A stretch of 64,000 bases of DNA from NCBI GenBank assembly GCA_035308365.1, contig DATGGU010000160.1, positions 1 to 64,000 on the forward strand, written 5' to 3'. The notes beneath the pieces are model-generated. The model was not told the origin of the DNA, did no database searches, and was given only the letters and a program-made list of their open reading frames with translations. This document shows positions 15,886 through 24,142 of this stretch, piece after piece. This stretch comes from PALSA-505 sp035308365 (GTDB lineage Bacteria > Actinomycetota > Actinomycetes > Streptosporangiales > Streptosporangiaceae). A program made the position numbers and the translations under genes. Each line of letters starts with the position of its first letter. Position 1 is the first letter of the stretch.

Positions 15886-17884
15886 GACCAGCCTGACCGA
15901 GCGGCTGCTGTTCGCCGCCGGGGTCATCGACGAAATCGGCAGCGTCGATGACGGGAACACCCAGACCGACACGCTGGCACTTGAACGCCAGCGAGGCATC
16001 ACGATCAAGTCTGCCGTGGTCTCGTTCGCCATCGGCGACGTCGCGGTCAACCTGATCGACACCCCCGGCCACCCGGATTTCATCGCCGAGGTGGAACGGG
16101 TGCTGAGCGTGCTCGATGGCGCCATTCTGGTGATCTCCGCCGTCGAGGGCGTACAGGCGCAGACCAGGGTGCTGATGCGAGCCTTGCAGCGACTGCGCAT
16201 CCCCACCCTGATCTTCGTGAACAAGATCGACCGGAGCGGCGCAGGCTACGAGCGCACGCTCGGCGCCATCGCCCGCAAGCTCACCCCGGCGATCGTCCCG
16301 ATGGGCACGACGGCGCGCATCGGCACCAAGGACGCCGCGTTCCTGCCGTACGGCAGCGACGACGAGTTCACCGCGCTGGCGGCCGATGTGCTGGCCGACC
16401 ATGACGACGCGTTCCTGGCCGCCTACCTCGACGACGAGCAGACCTTCCCGCCGTCCCGGCTGCGCGCCGAGCTGGCGGCGCAGGCCGGCCGCGCCCTGGT
16501 CCACCCGGTGTACTTTGGCTCGGCCATCACCGGGGCCGGGACGGACGCGCTGACGGCCGGCATCCGCGAGCTGCTCCCGCGAGCCGGCAGCGACTCCGGC
16601 GGCCCGGCGCGCGGCACCGTGTTCAAGGTCGAGCGCGGCCCGGCCGGAGAGAAGATCGCCTACGTGCGGATGTTCTCCGGCACCCTGCGCACCAGGGAGC
16701 GGATCCAGTTCGGCCACGCCAGCGAGGCCAAGGTCACCGCGATCAGCGTCTTCGAGCAGGGCACGGCCATCCCCCGGGACCGGGTGACCGCCGGCCAGAT
16801 CGCCAAGCTCTGGGGCCTGGCCGACGTCCGGATCGGGGACACGCTCGGTCAGCAGAACCACAGCAACGGCCACATTTTCTCCCCAGCCACGCAGGAGACC
16901 ATGGCCGTGCCCTCCCGCCACTTCTCCCCGCCCACCCTGGAGACCGTGGTCGTCCCCTGCCGCCGCGCCGACTCCGGCCTGCTGCACGTCGCGCTCACCC
17001 AGCTCGCCGAGCAGGACCCACTGATCAACCTGCGGCAGGATGACATCCGCCAGGAACTGCTGGTCTCCCTGTACGGCGAGGTGCAAAAGGAGGTCGTCCA
17101 GGCCACCCTGGCCGACGACTACGGCATCCACGTCGGCTTCCATGGCACCACAACGATCTGCATCGAGCGGCCCACCGGCTCCGGCGCCGCCGCCGAACTG
17201 ATCGCCACACCGCCCAATCCGTTCCTGGCCACGGTCGGCCTGCACATTGCCCCGGCCGCCCCCGGCTCCGGCATCACCTACCAGGTGGCCGGCGACCGCC
17301 TGGGCACCATGCCGGTCGCGTTCTTCAAGGCGGTCGAGGAAACCGTGCACGAGACCCTGCACCAGGGCATCCACGGCTGGCAGGTCACCGACATCACCGT
17401 CACGCTGACCCACACCGGCTACTACCCACGCCAAAGCCACGCCCACGCCCACTTCGACAAGAGCATGTCCAGCACCGCCGGCGACTTCCGCAACCTGACC
17501 CCGCTGGTCCTGATGACCGCGCTGGCTCAGGCAGGCACCGAGGTCTGCGAGCCAGTACACCGGTTCCGCCTGGAGATCCCTGCCGACGCCTTCGGCCCGG
17601 TCCTCCCAGTGCTGACCGGCCTGCGCGCCATTCCCGCGCTGTCTGCAATGCACGGCCCAATATGCCTGCTGGAAGGCGAGATCCCAGCCGCCAACGTCCG
17701 CCAGCTCGAACTGCAACTCCCCGGCCTGAGCAGCGGCGAAGGCGTCCTGGACTGCACATTCGACCACTATCAGCCGGTACGCGGCCCAGTCCCGGAGCGA
17801 CCGCGCTCGGACAACAATCCGCTCAACCGCAAGGAATACCTGCTCAGCCTCACCCGCCGGGCAATAGCTCGGGCCGCCGGGTGA
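15839..17884 (+). CDS. Tetracycline-resistance-type ribosomal protection protein (EF-G-like GTPase, TetM/OtrA family)
   Basis: A 681-residue protein with a GTG start. The GTPase motifs are intact: G1 AHVDAGKT (10-17), the switch region with RGITI (52-56), DTPGH (74-78) and NKID (128-131). The length and the start (LNLGILAHVDAGKTSLTERLL) are those of TetM/TetO/OtrA rather than EF-G or LepA. Domains II to V follow, with the domain IV region around residues 440-560. Family members release tetracycline from the ribosome. In soil actinomycetes many are housekeeping-like homologues and do not confer resistance, so the drug is unproven. A possible leader ORF precedes it and a direct repeat starts at its stop codon. 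Confidence 0.88.
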   Translation: MSTLNLGILAHVDAGKTSLTERLLFAAGVIDEIGSVDDGNTQTDTLALERQRGITIKSAVVSFAIGDVAVNLIDTPGHPDFIAEVERVLSVLDGAILVISAVEGVQAQTRVLMRALQRLRIPTLIFVNKIDRSGAGYERTLGAIARKLTPAIVPMGTTARIGTKDAAFLPYGSDDEFTALAADVLADHDDAFLAAYLDDEQTFPPSRLRAELAAQAGRALVHPVYFGSAITGAGTDALTAGIRELLPRAGSDSGGPARGTVFKVERGPAGEKIAYVRMFSGTLRTRERIQFGHASEAKVTAISVFEQGTAIPRDRVTAGQIAKLWGLADVRIGDTLGQQNHSNGHIFSPATQETMAVPSRHFSPPTLETVVVPCRRADSGLLHVALTQLAEQDPLINLRQDDIRQELLVSLYGEVQKEVVQATLADDYGIHVGFHGTTTICIERPTGSGAAAELIATPPNPFLATVGLHIAPAAPGSGITYQVAGDRLGTMPVAFFKAVEETVHETLHQGIHGWQVTDITVTLTHTGYYPRQSHAHAHFDKSMSSTAGDFRNLTPLVLMTALAQAGTEVCEPVHRFRLEIPADAFGPVLPVLTGLRAIPALSAMHGPICLLEGEIPAANVRQLELQLPGLSSGEGVLDCTFDHYQPVRGPVPERPRSDNNPLNRKEYLLSLTRRAIARAAG

Positions 17885-17967
17885 GAGCCCTTAAACCTTT
17901 CCCCAGCGGGGCGGGGCCGGGCTGCCCGGATGAGAACCTTTAAACCTTTCCCGGGGGGCGGGGCCGG
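17882..17967. repeat. Two near-identical 37-39-bp direct repeats after the ribosomal-protection gene
   Basis: Copies at 17882-17920 and 17931-17967 share TGAGA, then CTTTAAACCTTTCCC (one mismatch in the first copy) and GGGGCGGGGCCGG. The first copy includes the stop codon of the preceding gene. The AT-rich core is exceptional for this genome. The rest of the 268-bp gap up to the VOC gene shows no gene that I can support. Confidence 0.75.
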
Positions 17968-18152
17968 ACCAACCGGATTGCGACTGATCGGCTGCCGCCG
18001 AACGTCGCTATCCGGCCAACCCGGCTCCGCTGACCACGTGCCTTGAATAGTGCATTAAGTGCAATACAAAGCGGGGGACCCAGTCGGACGGCCGGGGCCG
18101 GGATGGCAGGGGAGGGGACGGCGCCGAGTCGCAGCCATGTCAGGATGGGTGG

Positions 18153-18518
18153 GTGGGGATTAGGCGGATCGATCATGTGCAGTTGGCCATGCCTGCGGGG
18201 CAGGAGGAGCGGGCGCGGGCCTTTTATGAGGGGCTGCTCGGCATTGCCTGGGCGGAGAAGCCGGGGCATCTGGCCAGGCGGGGTGGGTGCTGGTTCGAGG
18301 ATGGCGAGGTGAAGGTGCACCTCGGGGTGGAGCAGGATTTCCGGCCGGCCCGGAAGGCACATCCGGCGCTGCTGGTCGATGATCTGGCGGAGCTGGCTGG
18401 ACGGTTGCAGGCCGGCGGGGTTGAGGTCAAGCGGGATGAACCGCTGGCGGGGTACGACCGGATCTACGTTGACGATCCGTTCGGGAACCGGATCGAGCTG
18501 ATGCAGCGGCTTGGCTGA
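18153..18518 (+). CDS. VOC family protein (glyoxalase/dioxygenase fold)
   Basis: A 121-residue protein with a GTG start. It has two beta-alpha-beta-beta-beta units: IDHVQLAMPAGQEERARAFYEGLLG at the N-terminus and LQAGGVEVKRDEPLAGYDRIYVDDPFGNRIELMQ at the C-terminus. Likely metal ligands are the His in IDHVQLA and the Glu in RIELMQ. The VOC fold includes glyoxalases, dioxygenases and binding/resistance proteins; nothing visible fixes the role. A PadR regulator follows in the same direction. Confidence 0.82.
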   Translation: MGIRRIDHVQLAMPAGQEERARAFYEGLLGIAWAEKPGHLARRGGCWFEDGEVKVHLGVEQDFRPARKAHPALLVDDLAELAGRLQAGGVEVKRDEPLAGYDRIYVDDPFGNRIELMQRLG

Positions 18519-18554
18519 GCGGATCAAGATCGCCTGTACCGGGCGGAGTGGCAC

Positions 18555-18560
18555 TACGAT
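18555..18560 (+). promoter_or_regulatory. -10 element of leaderless padR-type gene
   Basis: TACGAT lies 8 nt before the ATG at 18569, with no ribosome site between. A GTG at 18548, seven codons before the ATG, would place this element inside the coding region, so the ATG is preferred. Confidence 0.45.
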
Positions 18561-18568
18561 CCCATCTC

Positions 18569-19090
18569 ATGGGTGAGCCGCCGTCGTTGTCGCTGGCGGA
18601 GTGGATCGTGCTCGCGGTGATCGGCGAGCGGCCGACGCATGGGTTTACGATTTCGCAGCTTACCGAGCGGGATGGTGAGCTGGGGCGGATCTGGCATATC
18701 CCAAGGCCTGCCGTGTACCGGGCGCTGGGACGGGTGGAGGCGGCCGGGCTGGTGGCGGCCGATACGGTCGAGCCGGGGCGCGGGCCGCAGCGCACCGTCT
18801 ATGCGATTACGGAGCAGGGGCGGGAAGCGGTCGAGGTGTGGCTGCGGACCCCGGTGCAGCATGTGCGCGATGTGCGGTCGCATCTGCTGATGAAGCTGGC
18901 CCTGCTGGACCGGGCCGGGCAGGACCCGGGCATGCTGCTGGCCGCACAGCGGGCAGTGCTCGTGCCGATTGTCAGCGCCATCGAGACCGAACGGTTCGAG
19001 GGGAACGGGTTCGACGCCACGCTGCACGCCTGGCGGCGGGCCACCGCCAGTGCGGCGCTCAGCTTCCTGGACGACATTATGCGTTCCTGA
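18569..19090 (+). CDS. PadR-family transcriptional regulator
   Basis: A 173-residue protein. The N-terminal winged helix shows the PadR pattern: LAEWIVLAVIGERPTHGFTISQL, then PRPAVYRALGRVEAAGLV and a wing with GPQRTVYAITEQGREAV. It ends in a helical dimerisation domain of the Vir_act_alpha_C type. PadR proteins are usually ligand-responsive repressors. Candidate targets are itself or the adjacent VOC gene. The start is set by a -10 TACGAT 8 nt upstream. Confidence 0.88.
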   Translation: MGEPPSLSLAEWIVLAVIGERPTHGFTISQLTERDGELGRIWHIPRPAVYRALGRVEAAGLVAADTVEPGRGPQRTVYAITEQGREAVEVWLRTPVQHVRDVRSHLLMKLALLDRAGQDPGMLLAAQRAVLVPIVSAIETERFEGNGFDATLHAWRRATASAALSFLDDIMRS

Positions 19091-19108
19091 CCGGGGAAGC
19101 TTCGGGGG

Positions 19109-19450
19109 GTGACGCGGATGCCCGCGAGACAGTACACCAACCGGGTGCTGGTGCTTGAGGCCGGGCGGCCGGACTACCCGTGGGATGTTTTCATTCACAT
19201 GCCCGCGGCACGGCGGCGTGGTCACGGTGCTCACGCTCGGCCCGGAAGCCGCCGCCGGCCAGCTCAGGGACATGCTGGCGCTGGGGGCGTCGCGGGCGGT
19301 ACTCCTGGAGACCGGCCCTGATCGCGGCGATCCGGGCCAGGCCCGGCGCGCGCTGACCAGGTTTGCCCCGGATCTGGCTGGGCAACTACACGTTCTGGAT
19401 TTACTTACGACGGCCACTCACGCCTGGGATGCGGAACGTCCCGGCCAGAT
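19109..19450 (+). pseudogene. Mosaic of gene fragments: GMC oxidoreductase N-terminus joined to ETF-beta-like segment
   Basis: Codons 19139-19210 encode NRVLVLEAGRPDYPWDVFIHMPAA, in parts identical to the FAD-domain start of GMC (choline/alcohol) oxidoreductases. From 19212, in another frame, the sequence encodes GGVVTVLTLGPEAAAGQLRD and LALGASRAVLLE, which match the electron-transfer flavoprotein beta (FixA) fold. A further segment, GQLHVLDLLTTATHAWD, resembles DinB-like proteins but is weaker. No frame covers a whole gene. The 371-bp gap is therefore filled by fused remnants of at least two unrelated genes. Confidence 0.6.
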
Positions 19451-19461
19451 GGAGACATGCC

Positions 19462-20031
19462 ATGGCCCCGGCAAACATCCTCGATGCCGGCCCCAGCGAC
19501 CATCTTGTGCTCTTCTACACCAGCAACGCCGAACTCATCGACCGGGTAGGCACCTACCTGCTCCCGGCGATCCGGGACGGCGGCCTGGCCATCGCGATCG
19601 CCACACCGGTGCACCGGTCCGCACTCGGGGAATGGCTGGACCGCGCCGGTGTGGATGTCGTCGCGGCGCGGGCTGATGGCCACTATCTCGAGCTGGACGC
19701 GGCCGACATCATTCGCACGTTCATGATGGAGGACTGGCCCAGCGCGGCAGAGTTCTGGGCAGCGATCAGCCCGCTGATCGCACCGGCCGCCGGCGCTGGG
19801 CGGCCGGTACGCACCTTCGGCGAGATGGTCTCGCTGCTATGGGACGCCGATCAGGTCAGCGCGGCCATCGAGGTCGAGGCGATGTGGAACGAACTGGGCA
19901 GCCAGTATCCGTTCTCGTTGTGCTGCGGATACCCGGCACGGTCCGTCACCGGTCCCTCGCACCGGGACGCCCTGGCCCAGCTATACCACCTGCACACCCT
20001 GGCCGTCGGCCCCCCGGGTGAACCGGGCTAA
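19462..20031 (+). CDS. MEDS-domain (DcmR-like sensory domain) protein
   Basis: The ATG at 19462 has GGAG 7 nt upstream. The 189-residue product consists almost entirely of the MEDS domain: DHLVLFYTSNAELIDRVGTYLLPAI, GGLAIAIATPVHRSALGEWL, then RTFGEMVSLLWD and an ALEVEAMWNEL-like helix (IEVEAMWNEL). Such domains are found next to histidine kinases or anti-sigma modules and are thought to sense small molecules. No output domain or partner is visible here, so it is a stand-alone sensor module or its partner lies elsewhere. Confidence 0.8.
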   Translation: MAPANILDAGPSDHLVLFYTSNAELIDRVGTYLLPAIRDGGLAIAIATPVHRSALGEWLDRAGVDVVAARADGHYLELDAADIIRTFMMEDWPSAAEFWAAISPLIAPAAGAGRPVRTFGEMVSLLWDADQVSAAIEVEAMWNELGSQYPFSLCCGYPARSVTGPSHRDALAQLYHLHTLAVGPPGEPG

Positions 20032-20040
20032 TCGGCGATC

Positions 20041-20286
20041 TTAATCGTGCTCCAGCTCGGCCTCGCCGGATTCCACCCTGGTGTGGGCCAGAGCCGTCTG
20101 GTCCAGCGGCAGGACGTCGCCGGCCACCAGGCCGAAATCGGCACCGCCGCTCAGCCGGCCGTTGATGGCCCGGGCCGCGGCGGCGAGCTCGGCGGTGGTT
20201 GCCCGGCTGATGACGAAGCCGGTGACGCTGATGGCTGCCGGTCGCCAACGACGATGCCGGGGCGCCGGGTTTCTCAATTGGTTCAC
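20041..20286 (-). pseudogene. C-terminal remnant of a zinc-binding dehydrogenase / quinone oxidoreductase (MDR)
   Basis: The segment GFVISRATTAELAAAARAIN followed by LPLDQTALAHTRVESGE matches the last 60 residues of medium-chain dehydrogenases. There the family ends with a helix, PLxxAxxAHxxVExG and a final strand. The Rossmann and catalytic domains are absent. Upstream residues are basic and unlike any domain. It fills the gap between the MEDS gene and the CoA-transferase promoter. Confidence 0.5.
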
Positions 20287-20338
20287 GGCTGAAAGTGCAG
20301 TGGGGGGACCAGCCCTCCCCCAGCAGCCGTTGACCCGC

Positions 20339-20344
20339 TACCGT
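20339..20344 (+). promoter_or_regulatory. -10 element of leaderless CoA-transferase operon
   Basis: TACCGT is followed by GGCGGC and the ATG at 20351. No ribosome site is present. Confidence 0.4.
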
Positions 20345-20350
20345 GGCGGC

Positions 20351-21097
20351 ATGGACAAGGTGATCGCCTCGGCGGCCGAAGCGGTCGCCGACATCCATGA
20401 CGGTGCGAGCCTGGCCGTCGGTGGCTTCGGGTTGTGTGGGGTGCCGATCGCGCTGATCGCCGCCCTGCTCGAACGCGGCACCACCAGCCTGGAGACGGTC
20501 AGCAACAACTGCGGCGTCGACGACTGGGGGCTGGGGCAGCTCCTGCGGGCCAAGCGGATCAGGCGCACGATCTCCTCCTACGTGGGTGAGAACAAGGAGT
20601 TCGAGCGGCAGTTCCTCGGTGGCGAGGTCGAGGTCGAACTGGTGCCGCAGGGCAGTCTGGCCGAGCGGATGCGGGCCGGCGGGGCCGGCATCCCGGCGTT
20701 CTACACGCCCGCCGGAGTGGGCACCCTGGTCGCCGACGGTGGCCTGCCGTGGCGCTACGACGGCTCGGGCGGGATCGCGCTGGCCTCGCCGCCCAAGGAG
20801 ACCCGCGTCTTCGACGGCCGCGAGTACGTGCTGGAGCGGGCCATCGTCTGCGACTTCGGGCTGGTCCGGGCCGCCAAGGGCGACCGGCACGGCAACCTGG
20901 TCTTCCACTCCAGCGCACGCAACTTCAACCCGCTGTGCGCGGCGGCCGGGCGGGTGACCATCGCCGAGGTCGAGGAACTGGTGGAGCCGGGCGAGCTGGA
21001 TCCGGACGCGGTCCACACGCCCGGGGTGTTCGTGCAGCGGGTGGTCGAGGTCGGCAGTGAGGGCAAGCGGATCGAGAAGCGGACGGTGCGAAGCTGA
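20351..21097 (+). CDS. scoA: 3-oxoacid CoA-transferase subunit A
   Basis: A 248-residue protein with the CoA-transferase family I alpha-subunit pattern: DGASLAVGGFGLCGVPIALI, then VSNNCGVDDWGLG, SYVGENKEF and GIPAFYTPAGVGT. With subunit B it transfers CoA from succinyl-CoA to acetoacetate or other 3-oxoacids in ketone-body and aromatic degradation. The B gene starts 16 nt downstream. Just before that start an 18-bp segment is tandemly duplicated (21081-21098 and 21099-21115). The first copy carries an ATG overlapping the scoA stop; it reads only six codons. Confidence 0.92.
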   Translation: MDKVIASAAEAVADIHDGASLAVGGFGLCGVPIALIAALLERGTTSLETVSNNCGVDDWGLGQLLRAKRIRRTISSYVGENKEFERQFLGGEVEVELVPQGSLAERMRAGGAGIPAFYTPAGVGTLVADGGLPWRYDGSGGIALASPPKETRVFDGREYVLERAIVCDFGLVRAAKGDRHGNLVFHSSARNFNPLCAAAGRVTIAEVEELVEPGELDPDAVHTPGVFVQRVVEVGSEGKRIEKRTVRS

Positions 21098-21113
21098 TGG
21101 CGGTGCGAAGCCG

Positions 21114-21752
21114 ATGACACTGACACGCAACGAGCTAGCCGCCCGGGTGGCCAGGGAGCTGCCCGACGGCGCCTACGTCAACCTGGGCATCGGGCTGCCG
21201 ACGCTGATCCCGAACTTCATCCCGGACGGGGTGTTCGTCACGCTGCAGGCCGAGAACGGCGTGCTCGGCGTCGGGCCGTACCCGGACGATGAGCACGTGG
21301 ACCCGGACCTGATCAACGCCGGCAAGGAGACGGTCACCGTGCTGCCCGGCGCGTCCTACTTCGACTCATCGACCAGCTTCGGGATGATCCGGGGCGGGCA
21401 CATCGACGTCGCCGTGCTCGGCGCCATGCAGGTCTCGGCCACCGGTGACCTGGCCAACTGGATGATCCCCGGCAAGGTCGTCAAGGGCATGGGCGGCGCC
21501 ATGGACCTGGTGCACGGGGCCAAGCGGGTGATCGTGATGATGGAGCATGTGGCCAGGGACGGCAGTGCCAAGATCGTCACCGAGTGCACGCTGCCGCTGA
21601 CCGGCAAGGGCTGCGTGCAGCGCATCATCACCGACCTGGCCGTGATCGACGTGGAGCCGGACGGCCTGGTGCTGCGCGAGCTGGCCCCGGGCGTGACCGC
21701 CGAAGAGGTGCAGGAGAAGACCGAGCCGAAGCTGCGGGTCGACCTGGCCTGA
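21114..21752 (+). CDS. scoB: 3-oxoacid CoA-transferase subunit B
   Basis: A 212-residue protein with the beta-subunit features: YVNLGIGLPTLIPNF, catalytic Glu in LQAENGVLG, and the GGHIDVAVLGAMQVSATGDLANW and PGKVVKGMGGAMDL blocks. The catalytic Glu forms the CoA thioester intermediate. It completes the two-gene operon with scoA. The start at 21114 is the second ATG within a tandem duplication. Confidence 0.93.
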   Translation: MTLTRNELAARVARELPDGAYVNLGIGLPTLIPNFIPDGVFVTLQAENGVLGVGPYPDDEHVDPDLINAGKETVTVLPGASYFDSSTSFGMIRGGHIDVAVLGAMQVSATGDLANWMIPGKVVKGMGGAMDLVHGAKRVIVMMEHVARDGSAKIVTECTLPLTGKGCVQRIITDLAVIDVEPDGLVLRELAPGVTAEEVQEKTEPKLRVDLA

Positions 21753-21841
21753 GGGCGGCGCGGGCCGGAACTGCGCGGCACGGCGTGGGCCGGCGCGGGC
21801 CGGAGCTGCACGGTCCGGCCCGGCGGGGCGGCTCGCGCGGC

Positions 21842-23671
21842 TCAGCAGGCCAGGTGGCGGGCCAGGAAGGCGATGGCCTTGGGGACGGCGTCTTCCCGGT
21901 TCGCCCGCTTGGCCAGCCCGTGCCCCTCGTCGCCGTAGACGAGCAGCTCGCACTCCTGGCCGCGCGCGGTCAGCGCGGCGTGGATCTGCTCGGCCTCGCT
22001 CAGCGGCACCCGTGGATCGTTGGCACCATGGATGATGAACAACGGGGCCCGGATCTGGTCGATCCTGGTCAGCGGCGAGGCCGCGTGCAGGAACTCGCGG
22101 TCGCGGGCCAGGCTGCCATACTCACGCTCCCGGTAGGCCCGGCGGTACGGCGAGGTATTTTCAAGGAACGTGACCAGCGAGGATATGCCGACGATGTCCA
22201 CGCCGGCCGCCCACAGTTCCGGCTGGAACGCCAGCCCGGCCAGCACCATGTAGCCGCCGTAGGAGCCGCCCCACAGCGCCGCCCGGGCCGGGTCGACGCC
22301 CAGGCTGGGCAGGTAGGCGTGGATGGCGGCCAGGTCGGCCACGGCGGACAGCCGCCGGGGTCCGTCGTCCGCCGAGTACCAGCGCTTGCCGTAACCGGTC
22401 GAACCCCGGACGTTCGGCACCACAATGGTGTGGCCGGCCGACGCCATCGCCTGGATGTAGGGGTTGTAGTCCCGTTTCGACTGGGCCTCCGGGCCACCGT
22501 GGATGACCAGCACGGCCGATCCGGCCAGGGCAGGATCGGTATTCTGGGCCGGCCGGTACACAAGGCACGGCACCAGCTCGCCATCCCCGGTGGGGATCCG
22601 GTGCCGCTCCGGAACGGCGGGACGCTCGCCGCCCCAGGCCCGGGCCGAATGGGTGAGCTGCCGCACCGCTCCGGTCTCGGCGTCGGCGCTGAGCACATCG
22701 TTGGGCATGGCAACGGAACTGATCGACAGCGCGAGCGTGCGCGAGTCCGGCGACCAGCGCGGATCCGGCCACCGGATGTCCACCACGGACCCGGTCACCG
22801 GCAGCGGCATGTCCCGCACGCGCTCCCCCGTCTTAGCGTCGTGCACACTGACCTGCGACGCGCCATCGTCGTTGCGCTCGGCGAAAATCTTGGAACCGTC
22901 CGGTGACAGCCAGCCCAGCAGGTCGGCACCATCGTCGGTGACCAGCCAGGTCCGCTCGCCGGTCGCCAGGTCGTAGCGGGCCAGCCCGGTGAACTCCCGC
23001 CCGGTATTGGAGCTGAACACCAGCGCGTCGCTGCCCGGCAGCCAGCGCGGCCGGTTGTTCAGGGCCAGATCCCCGGGCGGGCTGACCTCGGTGATGTGCT
23101 GTCCCTCCGGGGCGGTCAGATCGACCAGCAGGAGCTGGGTGGAGTGCGCCACCGTGGGCAGCGCGACATTGACCGCGAGCCAGCGCCCGTCGGGTGACAG
23201 CACGGCCTCGTGGATCAGCCAGGAGCCCACGTACACGGTCTGCTCGGCTCCGGTAGCAAGGTCCCGGATGACCGGATCGAAGTCGACGCCGTTGCGCCTG
23301 TTCGTGAGATAACAGATCGCGCCCGGCCGGACGTCGGCCAGACTGTGGATGAACCGGGGGTCGCGGACTATCGGTTCCAGGTCGCCGAAGGTGGCCGGTG
23401 CGCCGTCTCGCGGAAGCTTGAGCAGGGACAACTGGTAGCGCTCGTTGCCGCCCTCGTCATGCACGACAATGATCGCGCGCTCCCCCGGGCCGGCCAGGTA
23501 GCGGCCCCAGCGCGCGCCCGGCAGCGCGGTGAGGGTGACCATGTCGCCGTTCGGCTGGATCTCGGTGAGCTGGACCGATCCGCTCTCATCGCTGCCGGCC
23601 AGGACCCGGCCCTCGGCATCGATGTCAAACGCCCGGTACATCGGGACGGCAAGCAACCGAGCAAGGTCCAT
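21842..23671 (-). CDS. S9 family peptidase (prolyl oligopeptidase / acylaminoacyl-peptidase type)
   Basis: A 609-residue protein without a signal peptide. Residues 1-350 form a beta-propeller with repeated WSPDSRTLAL/LSPDGRWLAV blades. Residues 360-609 are the alpha/beta-hydrolase domain. The catalytic triad is visible: S470 in GGSYGG, D551 in HGANDPRV and H583 in GDEGHGL. The oxyanion-hole region is IHGGPE. These cytoplasmic enzymes cleave short peptides. It stands alone, convergent with the CoA-transferase operon. Confidence 0.92.
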   Translation of the reverse strand: MDLARLLAVPMYRAFDIDAEGRVLAGSDESGSVQLTEIQPNGDMVTLTALPGARWGRYLAGPGERAIIVVHDEGGNERYQLSLLKLPRDGAPATFGDLEPIVRDPRFIHSLADVRPGAICYLTNRRNGVDFDPVIRDLATGAEQTVYVGSWLIHEAVLSPDGRWLAVNVALPTVAHSTQLLLVDLTAPEGQHITEVSPPGDLALNNRPRWLPGSDALVFSSNTGREFTGLARYDLATGERTWLVTDDGADLLGWLSPDGSKIFAERNDDGASQVSVHDAKTGERVRDMPLPVTGSVVDIRWPDPRWSPDSRTLALSISSVAMPNDVLSADAETGAVRQLTHSARAWGGERPAVPERHRIPTGDGELVPCLVYRPAQNTDPALAGSAVLVIHGGPEAQSKRDYNPYIQAMASAGHTIVVPNVRGSTGYGKRWYSADDGPRRLSAVADLAAIHAYLPSLGVDPARAALWGGSYGGYMVLAGLAFQPELWAAGVDIVGISSLVTFLENTSPYRRAYREREYGSLARDREFLHAASPLTRIDQIRAPLFIIHGANDPRVPLSEAEQIHAALTARGQECELLVYGDEGHGLAKRANREDAVPKAIAFLARHLAC

Positions 23672-23754
23672 AACCCGGCATTCTCACATTGCCCGCCCGG
23701 CCAGCGCCACACGGGGCTCTGCCCAGCTAGGTCAGACCGATGGCGGGCAGCATG

Positions 23755-24081
23755 TCAGTGACTGCCGAGGTCGATGGAGAGAATCCGCACAACGTCGTGC
23801 GGATCGCCGTGCATGCCCTCGGTCGACGACGGATTGAACTGGTAGTCGATCCTTCCAGCACCCGTGATTTCGTAGTGGATTGTCTTGGAGTACCCGGGCC
23901 ACTTCGGTGCGGCGTGCTTGCCTTTCATAACGCTGGAAGTGCCAACCTTGGGCGGCTGACCCGGTGTCATGGCCACGTGGTCCCAGAATTGCTGGGCGTT
24001 AGCTAGGCCAGCTCTGCCCGGGAGCCCGTTCCAGATGTCAAGGTATTGGCGGTGGAGGAGAACCCGGAAAACCGGCTTCAC
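23755..24081 (-). CDS. Putative toxin of a type II toxin-antitoxin pair (small basic protein)
   Basis: The GTG at 24081 gives 108 residues starting KPVFRVLLHRQYLDIWNGL. An ATG at 24177 would add 32 low-complexity basic residues and overlap the upstream gene by 35 nt. The protein is compact, with GKHAAPKWPGYSKTIHYEITGAGRIDY and a C-terminal DPHDVVRILSIDLGSH. This layout of an N-terminal helix pair and C-terminal beta strands recalls RelE/ParE-like toxins, but I do not recognise the family. It follows a Phd-like gene, and a strong hairpin lies between them. Confidence 0.45.
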   Translation of the reverse strand: MKPVFRVLLHRQYLDIWNGLPGRAGLANAQQFWDHVAMTPGQPPKVGTSSVMKGKHAAPKWPGYSKTIHYEITGAGRIDYQFNPSSTEGMHGDPHDVVRILSIDLGSH

Positions 24082-24085
24082 GGAG

Positions 24086-24112
24086 GGCCGCCCGCCGGGA
24101 CGGCGGGCGGCC
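24086..24112. repeat. Perfect 11-bp inverted repeat between antitoxin and toxin
   Basis: GGCCGCCCGCC (24086-24096) and GGCGGGCGGCC (24102-24112) flank a 5-nt loop. On the minus strand it sits between the antitoxin stop and the toxin GTG, ending 4 nt from that start. It could attenuate transcription or block toxin translation. Confidence 0.8.
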
Positions 24113-24142
24113 ACGTGCGGGCGGTAAACGCCAGGTGCTGGA

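Noticed and set aside
15755..17767. 670-codon minus-strand frame opposite the ribosomal-protection gene
   Set aside because: Antisense shadow of a well-conserved GTPase; composition typical of reverse translation of GC-rich codons.
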